A stretch of 21,904 bases of DNA from Syntrophales bacterium (GCA_023229765.1 JALNYO010000050.1:1-21904), one strand, 5' to 3'; positions 6,793-15,314 are shown, numbered from the stretch's first letter. Notes: generated by a model from the sequence alone, not told the origin. Translations and numbers: made by a program.

Positions 6793-8948
6793 TAAATTTG
6801 ATACCTCTTTTGCAGCATTTGCCTGAACTTATGAGCCCACTGGATAAGGAGCGGCTGCGGATTCAGCGTAAGACGGAGCTTTCCCGACATACCGTGCAGC
6901 AGCAACGCTTCCGGGGGAGGTTTTATATCCGCGTTAATCTGGAAAAAGGGCTCCGCCGCCTGCACGCCTTTTTCATCCTTCGTGGAAATCGGCACCTCGC
7001 CGCCCCCCCGCCATCCCAAGGCTGCCGACGGCAATTTTTCCTGCCGATACGGAATGATCTGGAATTTCAAGACGTCAAGATTTTTTCCACCCTGCCCGGA
7101 GATGCGGACCTCGGCATTGTTTATTTTGCCGGTAAAAAGCTCAGTCGCCTCGTCTTGAGAAACAATGGCGGAAAATCGAAAGGCGCTCTCATTGACAATC
7201 TTCCCGATCACCGAACCCCTATTCAGCCACGCCCCAATCAGATCCTTCATGTCCGGCGCCACCCATATACCCGACTCCCTGGCCCGAACTATCAGAAAAG
7301 CCCGCTGCGCTTCCAGGTCTTTGACCTTCGCTTCGATCGCCTCCAGACGCTTGCCAATTGGCTGCAGATCCGCAGTCTCCATGCGCAGCGCCCGAAGCTG
7401 CATCGCCAGCGTCTCCTTCCGCTGCGCGAGGGTGGCCTCGATCTCCAATTCGAGTTCCCGATCAGCAAGTTCCACAAGCGGGGTTCCCGGGCTTACCTGG
7501 ATGCCCGATGGGGCCAGCACCCTTTTCACATAACCGGGGGCGTCGTTGACAACCTGGACGTACTGCATAGTTTCCATGACGCCCGGGGCGCGAAAGCGGT
7601 TGGGAAAGGGGAAAAGGGCCAGAAATAACGCCAGGATGGTCAAAAAACCGAGGCAGACGGCAACGGCCCGCATCCTCGTTCTGGCAAGACGGGGATTGGA
7701 AGCCAGATAGACAAACAATTTAAAAACCGGAACCAGACCCCATGTGACAACGCCGATCAGCGCCATGACGAAGCCGGCAAGCAGAAACTTGTCTGCCACG
7801 AAAAAGATGATGCCCGTGAATACCACTACCCGGTAGATGCCGCTCAGTATCCCGAATGTAGTTAAATATACAGTTTCTTTGGGACTCTGCGCCGGGCTGA
7901 ATGAATCCTTGTATCCGAATGCATAGTGTTCAACCAGGTGCCGCAGGTGTTTCATTGCCCGGGAGCTGAGATTGGGGATGTCGAGCAAATCGGAAAGGAT
8001 GTAGTAGCCGTCAAAACGCAAAAGCGGGTTTCCATTGAACAGAACCGTTGAAACAGAGGCGACAAACATAATGTTGTAGGCAAGGCTGCTTAGAGTTCCC
8101 TGAGCTGAATAGGCCCAAACAAAAGTGGCCAGCGCGGCGACAAAAATCTCCATGATCATGCCGGCGGCGCCGACAAAGGCGCGCTGCCAGCGGTTGCGAA
8201 AGGACCAGCTCGAGGTGGCGTCCATGTAAGGGAGCGGTGTAAAAACCAGCAGCATGACGCCCATGGTATGCACCTCGCCTCCGAAGCGCCGGCACACCAG
8301 GGCATGCCCAAACTCATGAATGGTTTTCACCGCCACCAGACCAATGTACAAAAGAAAGAGATTATCCGGGGCGAGTATCCCCTGGGCCTGATCCCATACC
8401 GCGTCAAACCTGTCCAGCGTCACCTTTATTGCCCCAGCCACCACCGCCACCCATAACGCCGCCCCGAGCGGAGAAATAAGGTATCTGAAGATCGGCATCA
8501 TTCTTTTCAGAAGGTTGTCCGGATCGAAGAGGGGCAGCCGCATAAACAGGATGCTCATCAGTTTTGACTGCAACTCCCGCTGTTGCCTTTTGCGGTACCG
8601 CTCAAAAAGTTTGGCGCTGTCCGCGGGTTTTTCAAAGTGGAGAAGATTGGCAAAATAAAGCTGCGTCAAAAGCTGAATCACATCCTCCTGACCGGGGGCG
8701 TCGTCGGGATTTCTATTCAGGCACTCATCCCAAACCTCCGCTACCGTGCGATCAGGACGAAGGCGCACAACAAAATCGTGGGCCTCGGGCCGCAGTCGAA
8801 AAAACTGATTGTTGAACGGATCGCTGAACATGTACCACATTTCCCCACGGAAACGCCGTTTGCTCACCTTTACCGAAGGGTGCAGACTCACTTTGAGATC
8901 GGCAACGCGATACCATGATTCACTGAATGTTTTTCCCGCCTTTTGCAT
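6792..8948 (-). CDS. PqqD-like / M50 site-2-type protease / HlyD-like adaptor fusion, membrane protein
   Basis: 718 residues from ATG 8948, which follows the upstream TAA after 1 bp with GGTGG before it; a start at 9026 would overlap the upstream gene by 77 bp. Residues ~15-105 resemble a PqqD fold (peptide-binding winged helix). Membrane segments begin near 155. HEFGH (211-215) is the M50 zinc/catalytic motif, and NPLLRFDGYYIL (307-318, Asp313) supplies the second metal-ligand motif, so the protease site looks intact. More membrane helices follow to ~447. The periplasmic part has a split lipoyl/barrel-sandwich HlyD-like domain (~465-500 and ~553-590) flanking a coiled coil (~495-550), then a beta domain. 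A protease fused to an export adaptor suggests it handles or trims a substrate at the inner membrane; substrate and activity are not shown. Confidence 0.88.
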   Translation of the reverse strand: MQKAGKTFSESWYRVADLKVSLHPSVKVSKRRFRGEMWYMFSDPFNNQFFRLRPEAHDFVVRLRPDRTVAEVWDECLNRNPDDAPGQEDVIQLLTQLYFANLLHFEKPADSAKLFERYRKRQQRELQSKLMSILFMRLPLFDPDNLLKRMMPIFRYLISPLGAALWVAVVAGAIKVTLDRFDAVWDQAQGILAPDNLFLLYIGLVAVKTIHEFGHALVCRRFGGEVHTMGVMLLVFTPLPYMDATSSWSFRNRWQRAFVGAAGMIMEIFVAALATFVWAYSAQGTLSSLAYNIMFVASVSTVLFNGNPLLRFDGYYILSDLLDIPNLSSRAMKHLRHLVEHYAFGYKDSFSPAQSPKETVYLTTFGILSGIYRVVVFTGIIFFVADKFLLAGFVMALIGVVTWGLVPVFKLFVYLASNPRLARTRMRAVAVCLGFLTILALFLALFPFPNRFRAPGVMETMQYVQVVNDAPGYVKRVLAPSGIQVSPGTPLVELADRELELEIEATLAQRKETLAMQLRALRMETADLQPIGKRLEAIEAKVKDLEAQRAFLIVRARESGIWVAPDMKDLIGAWLNRGSVIGKIVNESAFRFSAIVSQDEATELFTGKINNAEVRISGQGGKNLDVLKFQIIPYRQEKLPSAALGWRGGGEVPISTKDEKGVQAAEPFFQINADIKPPPEALLLHGMSGKLRLTLNPQPLLIQWAHKFRQMLQKRYQI

Positions 8949-8949
8949 T

Positions 8950-10797
8950 TTACCACCAGAAAAAGATACGCAGAAAATCGATCGTGCGATGGGCAAATAT
9001 CCACAGGATATTGCGCTTTCCCACATTGATTTTCGCCACGCCGCTCATGCCGGGCCGCCACCATGAGCTGCTTGTTTCCGGCAAAAGAGCGCGGACAAGG
9101 TAAACATTTTTCCCCTCTTCGGTAACCGCCACGGGATCAATGCGCTCCACCTTAACGGTAAATTTCAAATCCGGCCTGCCGACAAACGCTATTTCCCCGG
9201 AGCCGTTCGCAGTAATCTCATGAACGTCCCGTTCGTCAACCTTCAGTTCCGCGTACATTTTTTCGATCCTGGCCACCTTGAAGAGGACATCCCCCTTCTT
9301 GACAGGCGCCCCGAGCAGCTCTTTCAAGTCGCCTTCCACCACTATTCCGGCGAAAGGCGCCGTTACCTCCGCGTGCTGCAAATGATAATGAACCAGTTTG
9401 AGTCTTGCCTGGGCCTGTTCTTCCAGAGCCTGCGCAACTCTCATATCCGCCAGCGCTTTTTGCGCGGAGGCCTTTGCCGCCTCTCTTTCGTAGCGGTTCT
9501 GGTTCGCCAGGGCTGTTGATTCCTCGAGGAGAAGTTCCCGGGTGTCCAGCGACAAAAGCAGATCGCTCTTCTTGACCTTATCGCCGATTTTCACATGCAC
9601 CTTGTGAATATATCCGTCAAAGGGCGCAGGCAGATACGCGACATCGTCCGTTTTCAGGATAAAGGGCGCCTCCACGCGGTAGTTCAACCGTCCGAAAATC
9701 AGCACGGCCAAAGCAACGGCGATTAAAAGACCCAGCACTTTTGCAAAGGTATGCTCGACGCCCAGAAGTTTTGCCAGCGCTTCCCGAACCGACGAAACAA
9801 TTCTCGCCCCAAACCACCGGTCATGCCGCTTCAGATCTTCGAGCCGGCGCGCCGCCTGATCACATAAAACCCGCAACCCTCGCACTTCCTCCTCGGGAAA
9901 TGGCTCGGTGGAACGCTCACAGGTCAACACCCCTACCGGCTTGTCGTCAAGTCTGATGGGAAGCGACACAATGCATTGCGATCCCTGTTCCCGTGAGTAT
10001 TTCTCATGGTCCCGGGTTACAGCCAAACTTCCCTCCGGTCGCGGCCACAGGACCTCTTCATCCTGGTCGAAGGTCTCTTCCATCGCCGTTTCCAGGGACT
10101 GAACCACAACCATCTTCTTTTCGAATCGCTCCATGTGGCTGATCGCCTGCATGCGGATATAGGCTCCCGTCAGCCATCCGAGGCTGACGCGATCGCAGCG
10201 ATAGCGGGAGGCAATCTCGTTGCAGAAGGTCATGGCCGCAGCCACATACCTTTTTTCGGCGTTCAGCAGCACCATCAGATCCAGCGCTTCGGCGAATTTT
10301 ACCACATCGTTTTTGGCCCGGTTTACGACATTACCGAGCTGGTAAACCGAGGGAGTGTCAGCAATCAACGACAGACGGGTGATTGCCTCATCGGAGGTTA
10401 TCCCGGCGTTATGTTCAAGGAGAAAGACCGTAACGCTGGCCCGACTGTCATCGGTCGCAAGACGGACTCCCACAATGACCCCATCGGTCTTCGCGCCCCC
10501 GGGCGTACCCTTTTCTTCCGTTGCAAATCCATCTATACTGGCGGCTTCGGCAACCTTATCCATCCTTTTATTGATATCGGCCTTAGCTGCGCCCAGTCCC
10601 CCGGTGGGCCAGACGGCAAGCCTCCTCCAGGAATCGCCGCTCTCCGCCCGCAGCATCAGCAAGCCAAGCCTTGCTCCCACGAGATGTGCTGATTCTTCCA
10701 GAAAGGCCGGCCAAAATTCAGCGGGCGGACCGCTGAAACGCCTCATCCGCGCAATCCGCTCCGCAGTGGCGCCTTTATCTTCGTTCACGTTTTCCAT
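8950..10797 (-). CDS. GAF-GAF-TM-HlyD fusion, inner-membrane adaptor with cytosolic sensor-like region
   Basis: 615 residues. Residues ~25-145 and ~165-320 look like two GAF-type domains; the second has clear features (EIASRYRCDRVSLGWL, SQCIVSLPIRLDDKPVGVLTCE). A single membrane helix lies at ~350-370. The periplasmic part is HlyD-like: lipoyl half-motif LPAPFDGYIHKVHVKIGDKV (389-408), a coiled coil (~425-465), the second half TAPFAGIVVEGDL (479-491), then a beta-barrel domain ending in a Trp/Phe-rich tail (RIFFWW). It starts 81 bp after the HlyD gene and ends 1 bp before the M50 gene. A GAF-type cytosolic region on a periplasmic adaptor is unusual and suggests that export is gated by a small ligand or by a partner such as the SecA-like ATPase (inference). 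The first GAF call is weaker than the second. Confidence 0.85.
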   Translation of the reverse strand: MENVNEDKGATAERIARMRRFSGPPAEFWPAFLEESAHLVGARLGLLMLRAESGDSWRRLAVWPTGGLGAAKADINKRMDKVAEAASIDGFATEEKGTPGGAKTDGVIVGVRLATDDSRASVTVFLLEHNAGITSDEAITRLSLIADTPSVYQLGNVVNRAKNDVVKFAEALDLMVLLNAEKRYVAAAMTFCNEIASRYRCDRVSLGWLTGAYIRMQAISHMERFEKKMVVVQSLETAMEETFDQDEEVLWPRPEGSLAVTRDHEKYSREQGSQCIVSLPIRLDDKPVGVLTCERSTEPFPEEEVRGLRVLCDQAARRLEDLKRHDRWFGARIVSSVREALAKLLGVEHTFAKVLGLLIAVALAVLIFGRLNYRVEAPFILKTDDVAYLPAPFDGYIHKVHVKIGDKVKKSDLLLSLDTRELLLEESTALANQNRYEREAAKASAQKALADMRVAQALEEQAQARLKLVHYHLQHAEVTAPFAGIVVEGDLKELLGAPVKKGDVLFKVARIEKMYAELKVDERDVHEITANGSGEIAFVGRPDLKFTVKVERIDPVAVTEEGKNVYLVRALLPETSSSWWRPGMSGVAKINVGKRNILWIFAHRTIDFLRIFFWW

Positions 10798-10878
10798 AAG
10801 CTCTGCCCATCAAATTTTGTAGTCGCCAAACCAAACAGGCGCCGAGTCGCACCTGCTCTTTTGCCCATTGCCGCGCGG

Positions 10879-11766
10879 CTATCGCCCCCTTATCAGCAGG
10901 GAGCCGGCCACCCCAGGGCGCACCGTTCCGTCCTGATTTTCAAACTCCGCCTTTACCTCGAGCAGCCCACTTGCCGGATCAACCACCGGGGAAACAAAAA
11001 CGAGCTTCCCTTTCACCGCGATGTTTTTTGTACCGGCATTAATTTTAAGATCCACGGACTGGCCCTTTCTCAGACTACGGCCAACCCATTCCTCCACATT
11101 ACAGACGAAAAGTCCGCGGCTGGTGTCAACTATATGTGCAAGCGGCTGATTCTCCTGAAACCCCTCGCCTTCATCGAGAAAAAGCTTGATAACTGTCCCC
11201 TGAATCGGCGAGATCAGGCTGCGTTTGCGCAGGGTCTCCCGCGCCATCTCATACTCGATCCGCTCGCGCTCTTCCTGGGTAACAAGCCTTTTGTGTTCCG
11301 CAACGGCAAGCTCATAATCAAGCTGCATCTTTTCCAGTTCCTCCTTGCTGACCGAAGCAGTGCTCCTGAATAATTCGCGATTGGATTCGAGGAGCCACTT
11401 CAGGGTGGCCACCCGTGCTGCAGCGGCCTCGAGTTCAGACTTGCCCTCCCAAATCAGCTTGCGCCGCTCCGCTTCAAGTTCATCGAGCTTCTTGTCCATT
11501 TCCAGGATAACGGCGCCCTTGGACACAACTGCCCCCTCTTTGACAAAAATGGCGGCAATCGTTCCCCCGGTTGTCGCGCTCAAGGTCACATCCATGATAG
11601 GTTCCGTTATTCCCGATAACGAAAGCGTCTCTGCGGCCTGAACCACTGCGGCGGCCAACGGAGAAAAGAATAGAACACACACAATATTGAACAGAAAAAA
11701 AACCTTTGCAATCAAGCTAAATGTTTTTTTCGCGACTTCCTGCTGCATCATCGGATAATTAATCAT
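10879..11766 (-). CDS. HlyD/RND-type periplasmic adaptor (membrane fusion protein)
   Basis: 295 residues. The N-terminal hydrophobic stretch ~20-42 ends in AAVVQA before AETL, a likely signal peptide. Next come half a lipoyl motif (TTGGTIAAIFVKEGAVVSKG), a Lys/Glu-rich coiled coil (~90-165), the second lipoyl half (SPIQGTVIKLFLDEGEGFQE) and a beta-barrel region ending RPGVAGSLLIRGR. It is shorter than typical efflux adaptors and has a compact hairpin. The start ATG overlaps the upstream TolC stop as ATGA; the Met residues at positions 6 and 7 are alternative starts. It most likely bridges the inner-membrane components to the TolC-type channel encoded just upstream. Confidence 0.9.
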   Translation of the reverse strand: MINYPMMQQEVAKKTFSLIAKVFFLFNIVCVLFFSPLAAAVVQAAETLSLSGITEPIMDVTLSATTGGTIAAIFVKEGAVVSKGAVILEMDKKLDELEAERRKLIWEGKSELEAAAARVATLKWLLESNRELFRSTASVSKEELEKMQLDYELAVAEHKRLVTQEERERIEYEMARETLRKRSLISPIQGTVIKLFLDEGEGFQENQPLAHIVDTSRGLFVCNVEEWVGRSLRKGQSVDLKINAGTKNIAVKGKLVFVSPVVDPASGLLEVKAEFENQDGTVRPGVAGSLLIRGR

Positions 11767-13364
11767 TTTACCCCTGCCTCCATCACATCGACCCCCTGAT
11801 TGACCAGCAGCGAACCCTCCGCCAGCTCGAGCTGATACAGCGATTTCATATATCTAACAAGGCCTTCCACTTCACCTTCTCTTGCATTGTTGAGAGTTTC
11901 TTCCCTTTCCAGCAGAGTCCGGCTGTTGCTCTTGCCGGCGGTAAACCGCTGAGATTCCGTTTTCAGCAGTCGCCTGTTTATTTCCACGGCGCCGGCCTGC
12001 TGCAGAACCTGTTCCCTGGCATTTTCCATATTGCGGAGGGCAGTATCCACGGCATTCGTCAGGGAAACCTCGACCGCCTTAAGTTCCAGCAGGGCCTGCC
12101 GCTTGCGCTGCTTTGTCGCTTCCAATTCACTGGCCGCTTTTTTACTGCCGCCCAGAGGGACTCGCATTTCCAGCCCCAGCGACCAGGTCGGATGCTCACG
12201 CTCCAGCGCATCATCCATGGGATGCCCAAATTTATCGGTCAGCCCGTTGAGGTTATAACTGCCCTTCAAGTCTATCTGCGGCCATAACTGGTTTTTGGCG
12301 AAGGCCAGCCGGATATCCTCCCTCTCGATCTTTTTTCTGCTGGACAGATACTCTCCGCGGAGCGCCAAAGCCTTGGCCAGACTATCGGCAAAATCCTTTT
12401 TCACTTCTTCGACATGCGGCTCTTCAGACGGTTCAATTTCGACGTTGTTCGCAGACACAGAGGAGGAAAGATACGTGCGGACACTGTTCAGGGCGGAAAC
12501 AATCGCCTGCTTTGCCTCACTGACAAGAGCCTTGCGCATGGCAAGCGCTGCCTGGGCTTCCAGCACCTCGGTTTCGGACATCCTGCCTGTTTTCATCCGG
12601 GCAATATTGTCGCGCAGGACTTCTTCAGCGGTATGCTCGGATTCCCGTCGCACCCGATACTTCTGGCGCGCCAGATAAAGATCCCAGTAGCCGGCAATGG
12701 CTTCCGCCATAACGCGCATCGTCTGCACACGGTAGTTCTGGAAGGCGATGTCCCGATCAGCCTCCGCCATGCGGATTGCCGCCATTGTCGGCTTGAAGCC
12801 TCCATCCTTGAGGAGGGGCTGAATCAGGCTTACCCCTACAACAGTTTGTTTTTCCTTATCTACTCCGTATTTATCGTTAACACTGCTCGAAAAATCCCGC
12901 TGTGAAAAGCCTAACCGCACCTTTCCTCCGGTCGGCAAAAGCTCTTCAATGGCCAGTTGCTGGCTGAAGCTATCCTCCCAGAACTCCGGCGCAAAACCCT
13001 GGTTGATCATTTCCTGCACCGTATTTTTCCGGTTGTCGTCCTGATACTGATAGGAACCCACCAGGGCCGGTTCAAAAATGGCTTTGGCCCCTTTCACCGC
13101 TTGGCGGCTAACAGCCCATTCGGCATGCTGATAGGCGATCTGTTCGTTTTTATCCCGGACGCTCCGCACGAAATCCCTCAGGCTCATTGCTAAAACACCC
13201 GAAGCGGGCGCCCTCTCTGCTTTCTCCACGGCAGCCTGTTTTTTCCCATCGTCAGATACTTTTTCCGGAGCTACCTCGGCAAGCAATTCAGAAACGCCCA
13301 AGCTGGTCATTCCCCAGCCAAACAACAGCACAAGACAAATAATTACCCTAAGTACAGACTTCAT
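11763..13364 (-). CDS. TolC-family outer-membrane channel
   Basis: 533 residues from ATG 13364, which has GGGAG eight bases upstream and begins a typical signal peptide (KSVLRVIICLVLLFGWG, cleavage near LLA/EVA). A start at 13421 would add 19 polar residues before it and is less likely. The mature protein shows the duplicated outer-membrane efflux pattern: a first half with helical YQHAEWAVSRQAVKGAKAIFEPALVGSY and strand-like GGKVRLGFSQRDFSS, and a second half with LAFAKNQLWPQIDLKGSYNLNGL and a final coiled coil with QRFTAGKSNSRTLLE. No lipobox Cys is visible, unlike OprM-type channels. It is the first gene of the minus-strand operon and supplies the outer-membrane exit for the system. Confidence 0.92.
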   Translation of the reverse strand: MKSVLRVIICLVLLFGWGMTSLGVSELLAEVAPEKVSDDGKKQAAVEKAERAPASGVLAMSLRDFVRSVRDKNEQIAYQHAEWAVSRQAVKGAKAIFEPALVGSYQYQDDNRKNTVQEMINQGFAPEFWEDSFSQQLAIEELLPTGGKVRLGFSQRDFSSSVNDKYGVDKEKQTVVGVSLIQPLLKDGGFKPTMAAIRMAEADRDIAFQNYRVQTMRVMAEAIAGYWDLYLARQKYRVRRESEHTAEEVLRDNIARMKTGRMSETEVLEAQAALAMRKALVSEAKQAIVSALNSVRTYLSSSVSANNVEIEPSEEPHVEEVKKDFADSLAKALALRGEYLSSRKKIEREDIRLAFAKNQLWPQIDLKGSYNLNGLTDKFGHPMDDALEREHPTWSLGLEMRVPLGGSKKAASELEATKQRKRQALLELKAVEVSLTNAVDTALRNMENAREQVLQQAGAVEINRRLLKTESQRFTAGKSNSRTLLEREETLNNAREGEVEGLVRYMKSLYQLELAEGSLLVNQGVDVMEAGVK

Positions 13365-13506
13365 GATTTTCTCCCTGCCCTTTCCGGCCTGAAGGGGTTG
13401 CCGGAATACCTCTCTGTTCATAAGCTACTCCCTGGTTTTTCCCCTGTAAATTTAATAAAGTTCTGCGAAAAAGCTCACGATCCCCTAATGCTTGCCATGA
13501 TTGGCG

Positions 13507-13521
13507 CCTTGCCGGGCAAGG
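13507..13521. promoter_or_regulatory. Perfect 15-bp palindrome, candidate operator
   Basis: CCTTGCC-G-GGCAAGG has two 7-bp arms around a single base. Related half-sites lie next to it (GCTTGCC near 13491-13497 and TTGGC at 13501-13505). It lies about 145 bp upstream of the TolC-family start. No T-run follows on either strand, so it is not an ordinary terminator. The cognate regulator is unknown. Confidence 0.4.
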
Positions 13522-13585
13522 TCAATAAATCAGTCCTCGAGCAATCGCATAAGGTTACAACATACATCTCTGGAGCTATACAATA

Positions 13586-13614
13586 ATATAATATTCGAAA
13601 GAAAAATTGCCCAA
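13586..13614 (-). promoter_or_regulatory. Candidate promoter for the TolC-SecA operon
   Basis: On the minus strand TTGGGC (13614-13609) is followed after 17 bp by TTATAT (13591-13586) in an A/T-rich stretch. The start would be near 13579, with a leader of about 215 nt that includes the 15-bp palindrome. Neither box matches consensus well; other A/T hexamers nearby could serve. Confidence 0.3.
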
Positions 13615-13764
13615 TCGGAAGTTTCCCCAGATCGCAGGGATTGGAAACCTTTTTTGATGAGCATACCTCCCTGTAACGGGGCTTTTATAAAAGAAACTTT
13701 CGGAAATGTCAATGCCGAAGGACGTTTTAAAAGCAGATTCAGGATGTTTTCCCTGTCGCGCGCC

Positions 13765-13794
13765 TTGACTATTTACTGCTGATTACGCTATGCT
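13765..13794 (+). promoter_or_regulatory. Sigma70-type promoter for the histidine kinase gene
   Basis: TTGACT (13765-13770) and TATGCT (13789-13794) are separated by 18 bp. A start near 13801 leaves a leader of about 20 nt, just enough for the AAGGAAGG ribosome site before the ATG at 13821. Confidence 0.55.
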
Positions 13795-13820
13795 TTGAAA
13801 TATAATAAGGAAGGAAGCCT

Positions 13821-15314
13821 ATGGAATTATTTATGCTGATAGCGGTAGCGATTACCGTATCGGCCACGCTAATGATCAGTAAAAAAAGGGAGCCCCTGCA
13901 TATCTCCTTCGCCGCTCTTTGTCTGACAATCGCCATCCACGAAGGGGGCGTCTTTTCCGGCGCAATTTTTCACTCCCGCATCCATCTTCTTGTTGAACTG
14001 ATTGGATTATTGGCAATCCCCCCCCTTACGATAAGCTTCAGCCGCGATTTCTGCAAAGGGCAGACACTGCTGAAGAAGAGGGATATCCGCACGACGGCGC
14101 TCGTGAGCATCCTTTTTGCCATTCTTGTTTTTATCCCCGCCCTTGAATGGAAAAATACCCTCCTGTTTGCGTATATTTATGCGGATGTTGTCTTACTTAC
14201 CTGTTATTTTTCTCTTATCCACTATGCAAGAAAAAAGGCCTCCGGAAATGAAAAAAAACGTCTTTTTTACCTGATTCTCGTCGGCACAGCGGCAATCGTC
14301 TCCGCCAGCATCCCCCCCCTTTTCAGCATCATCGTCTCCGGCATGCTTTACTTTATCCTTATAATGATCACCCACCCGCACCTCACTGAACTGCACGATT
14401 TAATGACGCGCGCCCTGGTTATTATTATCGGCGCCCTTTTCACGACCATTTTCTTCTACCTTGTAATCGGCTTCTTTGGCAAAGGCCCCAACCTCTCTTT
14501 TACCCTTGTGTTTATGGTCTCTTTCCTGATTATCATCGCCATCGGTCCCTTCCAGGTTATCCTGAAGCGGATGTTGACAAGCTTCTACCCGGACATCAAG
14601 GATGTCTTCACCTCGCCGTTTGATCTCGATGAAAAGCTCGAACGGGAAAAATCTCTGCTATTGGAGCAGATGGCGCCGGTCTTTGCTCATGAAATCCGCA
14701 ATCCTCTCGGCTCAATAAAAGGGGCTGCCCAGTATCTCCTGACCGAGGTTGAGCAGGAAGATCAGCGCAAACTGCTGGAGGTAATCACCGAGGAAGCAAA
14801 CCGCTTGAACCGGGTCGTTTCCCAATTTCTCGATTACGCCCGCCCCTATCAACTTGACCTGCAACCCGGCTCAATCAACACCGTCATCGAAAAGACGATG
14901 ACCCTGCTTGAGGCAGACATAATCTCCGAACATGTCCATATCCAGATGGAGCTGCATCCCCATCTGCCGCCTGTTCCCATGGATCATGAGCAGATTCATC
15001 AGGTTATTATGAATATCGCCCTCAACGCGATAGAGGCGATGCCGGAGGGTGGAACGTTCACTGTCAGAACAATGCAGATAAAGGGGGGGGCGGGAGATGC
15101 GGTCGGCATTTCAATGAGGGATACCGGTCAGGGTATGCCGCGCGAGACAATCAGGCAGATATTCACACCCTTTTTTACTACCAAGGAGCGGGGGACCGGT
15201 TTGGGGTTGGCCGTCTGCCGGCGCATAATAATGAATCACGGAGGGAAAATCCGCGTCAAATCAATAGTGGGGAAAGGAACAATCTTCTACATTCGTCTCG
15301 AAACGGTCCATTAG
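13821..15314 (+). CDS. Membrane sensor histidine kinase, NtrB/AtoS-like
   Basis: 497 residues. The first ~250 are hydrophobic with about eight membrane helices and no obvious periplasmic sensor domain, so the stimulus may be sensed in the membrane. The kinase core is complete: H-box FAHEIRNPLGSIKG with His290, N-box NIALNAIEAMPEGG, G1 DTGQGMP (Asp434), F-box FTPFF and G2 GTGLGL. AAGGAAGG lies upstream of the ATG at good spacing. The NtrC-type regulator gene starts 62 bp downstream on the same strand, so the two form a pair. Its target genes are unknown; the divergent export operon and the downstream envelope genes are the nearest candidates. Confidence 0.93.
   Translation: MELFMLIAVAITVSATLMISKKREPLHISFAALCLTIAIHEGGVFSGAIFHSRIHLLVELIGLLAIPPLTISFSRDFCKGQTLLKKRDIRTTALVSILFAILVFIPALEWKNTLLFAYIYADVVLLTCYFSLIHYARKKASGNEKKRLFYLILVGTAAIVSASIPPLFSIIVSGMLYFILIMITHPHLTELHDLMTRALVIIIGALFTTIFFYLVIGFFGKGPNLSFTLVFMVSFLIIIAIGPFQVILKRMLTSFYPDIKDVFTSPFDLDEKLEREKSLLLEQMAPVFAHEIRNPLGSIKGAAQYLLTEVEQEDQRKLLEVITEEANRLNRVVSQFLDYARPYQLDLQPGSINTVIEKTMTLLEADIISEHVHIQMELHPHLPPVPMDHEQIHQVIMNIALNAIEAMPEGGTFTVRTMQIKGGAGDAVGISMRDTGQGMPRETIRQIFTPFFTTKERGTGLGLAVCRRIIMNHGGKIRVKSIVGKGTIFYIRLETVH

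Larger units (their letters stand above)
13365..13820. other. Divergent intergenic region between the export operon and the two-component genes
   Basis: This 456-bp region separates the TolC-family gene (minus) from the histidine kinase gene (plus). It holds a strong kinase promoter at the right, an A/T-rich block with a candidate minus-strand promoter near 13586-13614, and a perfect 15-bp palindrome at 13507-13521. I see no convincing gene, and no sigma54 -24/-12 element on either strand by eye. Confidence 0.6.

Noticed and set aside
6786..7628. 280-codon plus-strand frame opposite the M50 fusion
   Set aside because: Antisense shadow of a gene with clear domains; no ribosome site or domain pattern of its own.
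8949..9026. Longer start for the M50 fusion at 9026
   Set aside because: It would overlap the GAF-HlyD gene by 77 bp and adds residues without family similarity; ATG 8948 has a ribosome site and 1-bp spacing.
13365..13421. Longer start for the TolC-family protein at 13421
   Set aside because: It would place 19 polar residues before a normal signal peptide; ATG 13364 has GGGAG at good spacing.
13621..13655. GTTTCC/GGAAAC stem followed by a T-run on the plus strand
   Set aside because: No plus-strand gene ends upstream, the stem is only 6 bp and the loop is about 15 nt; probably chance in an A/T-rich region.
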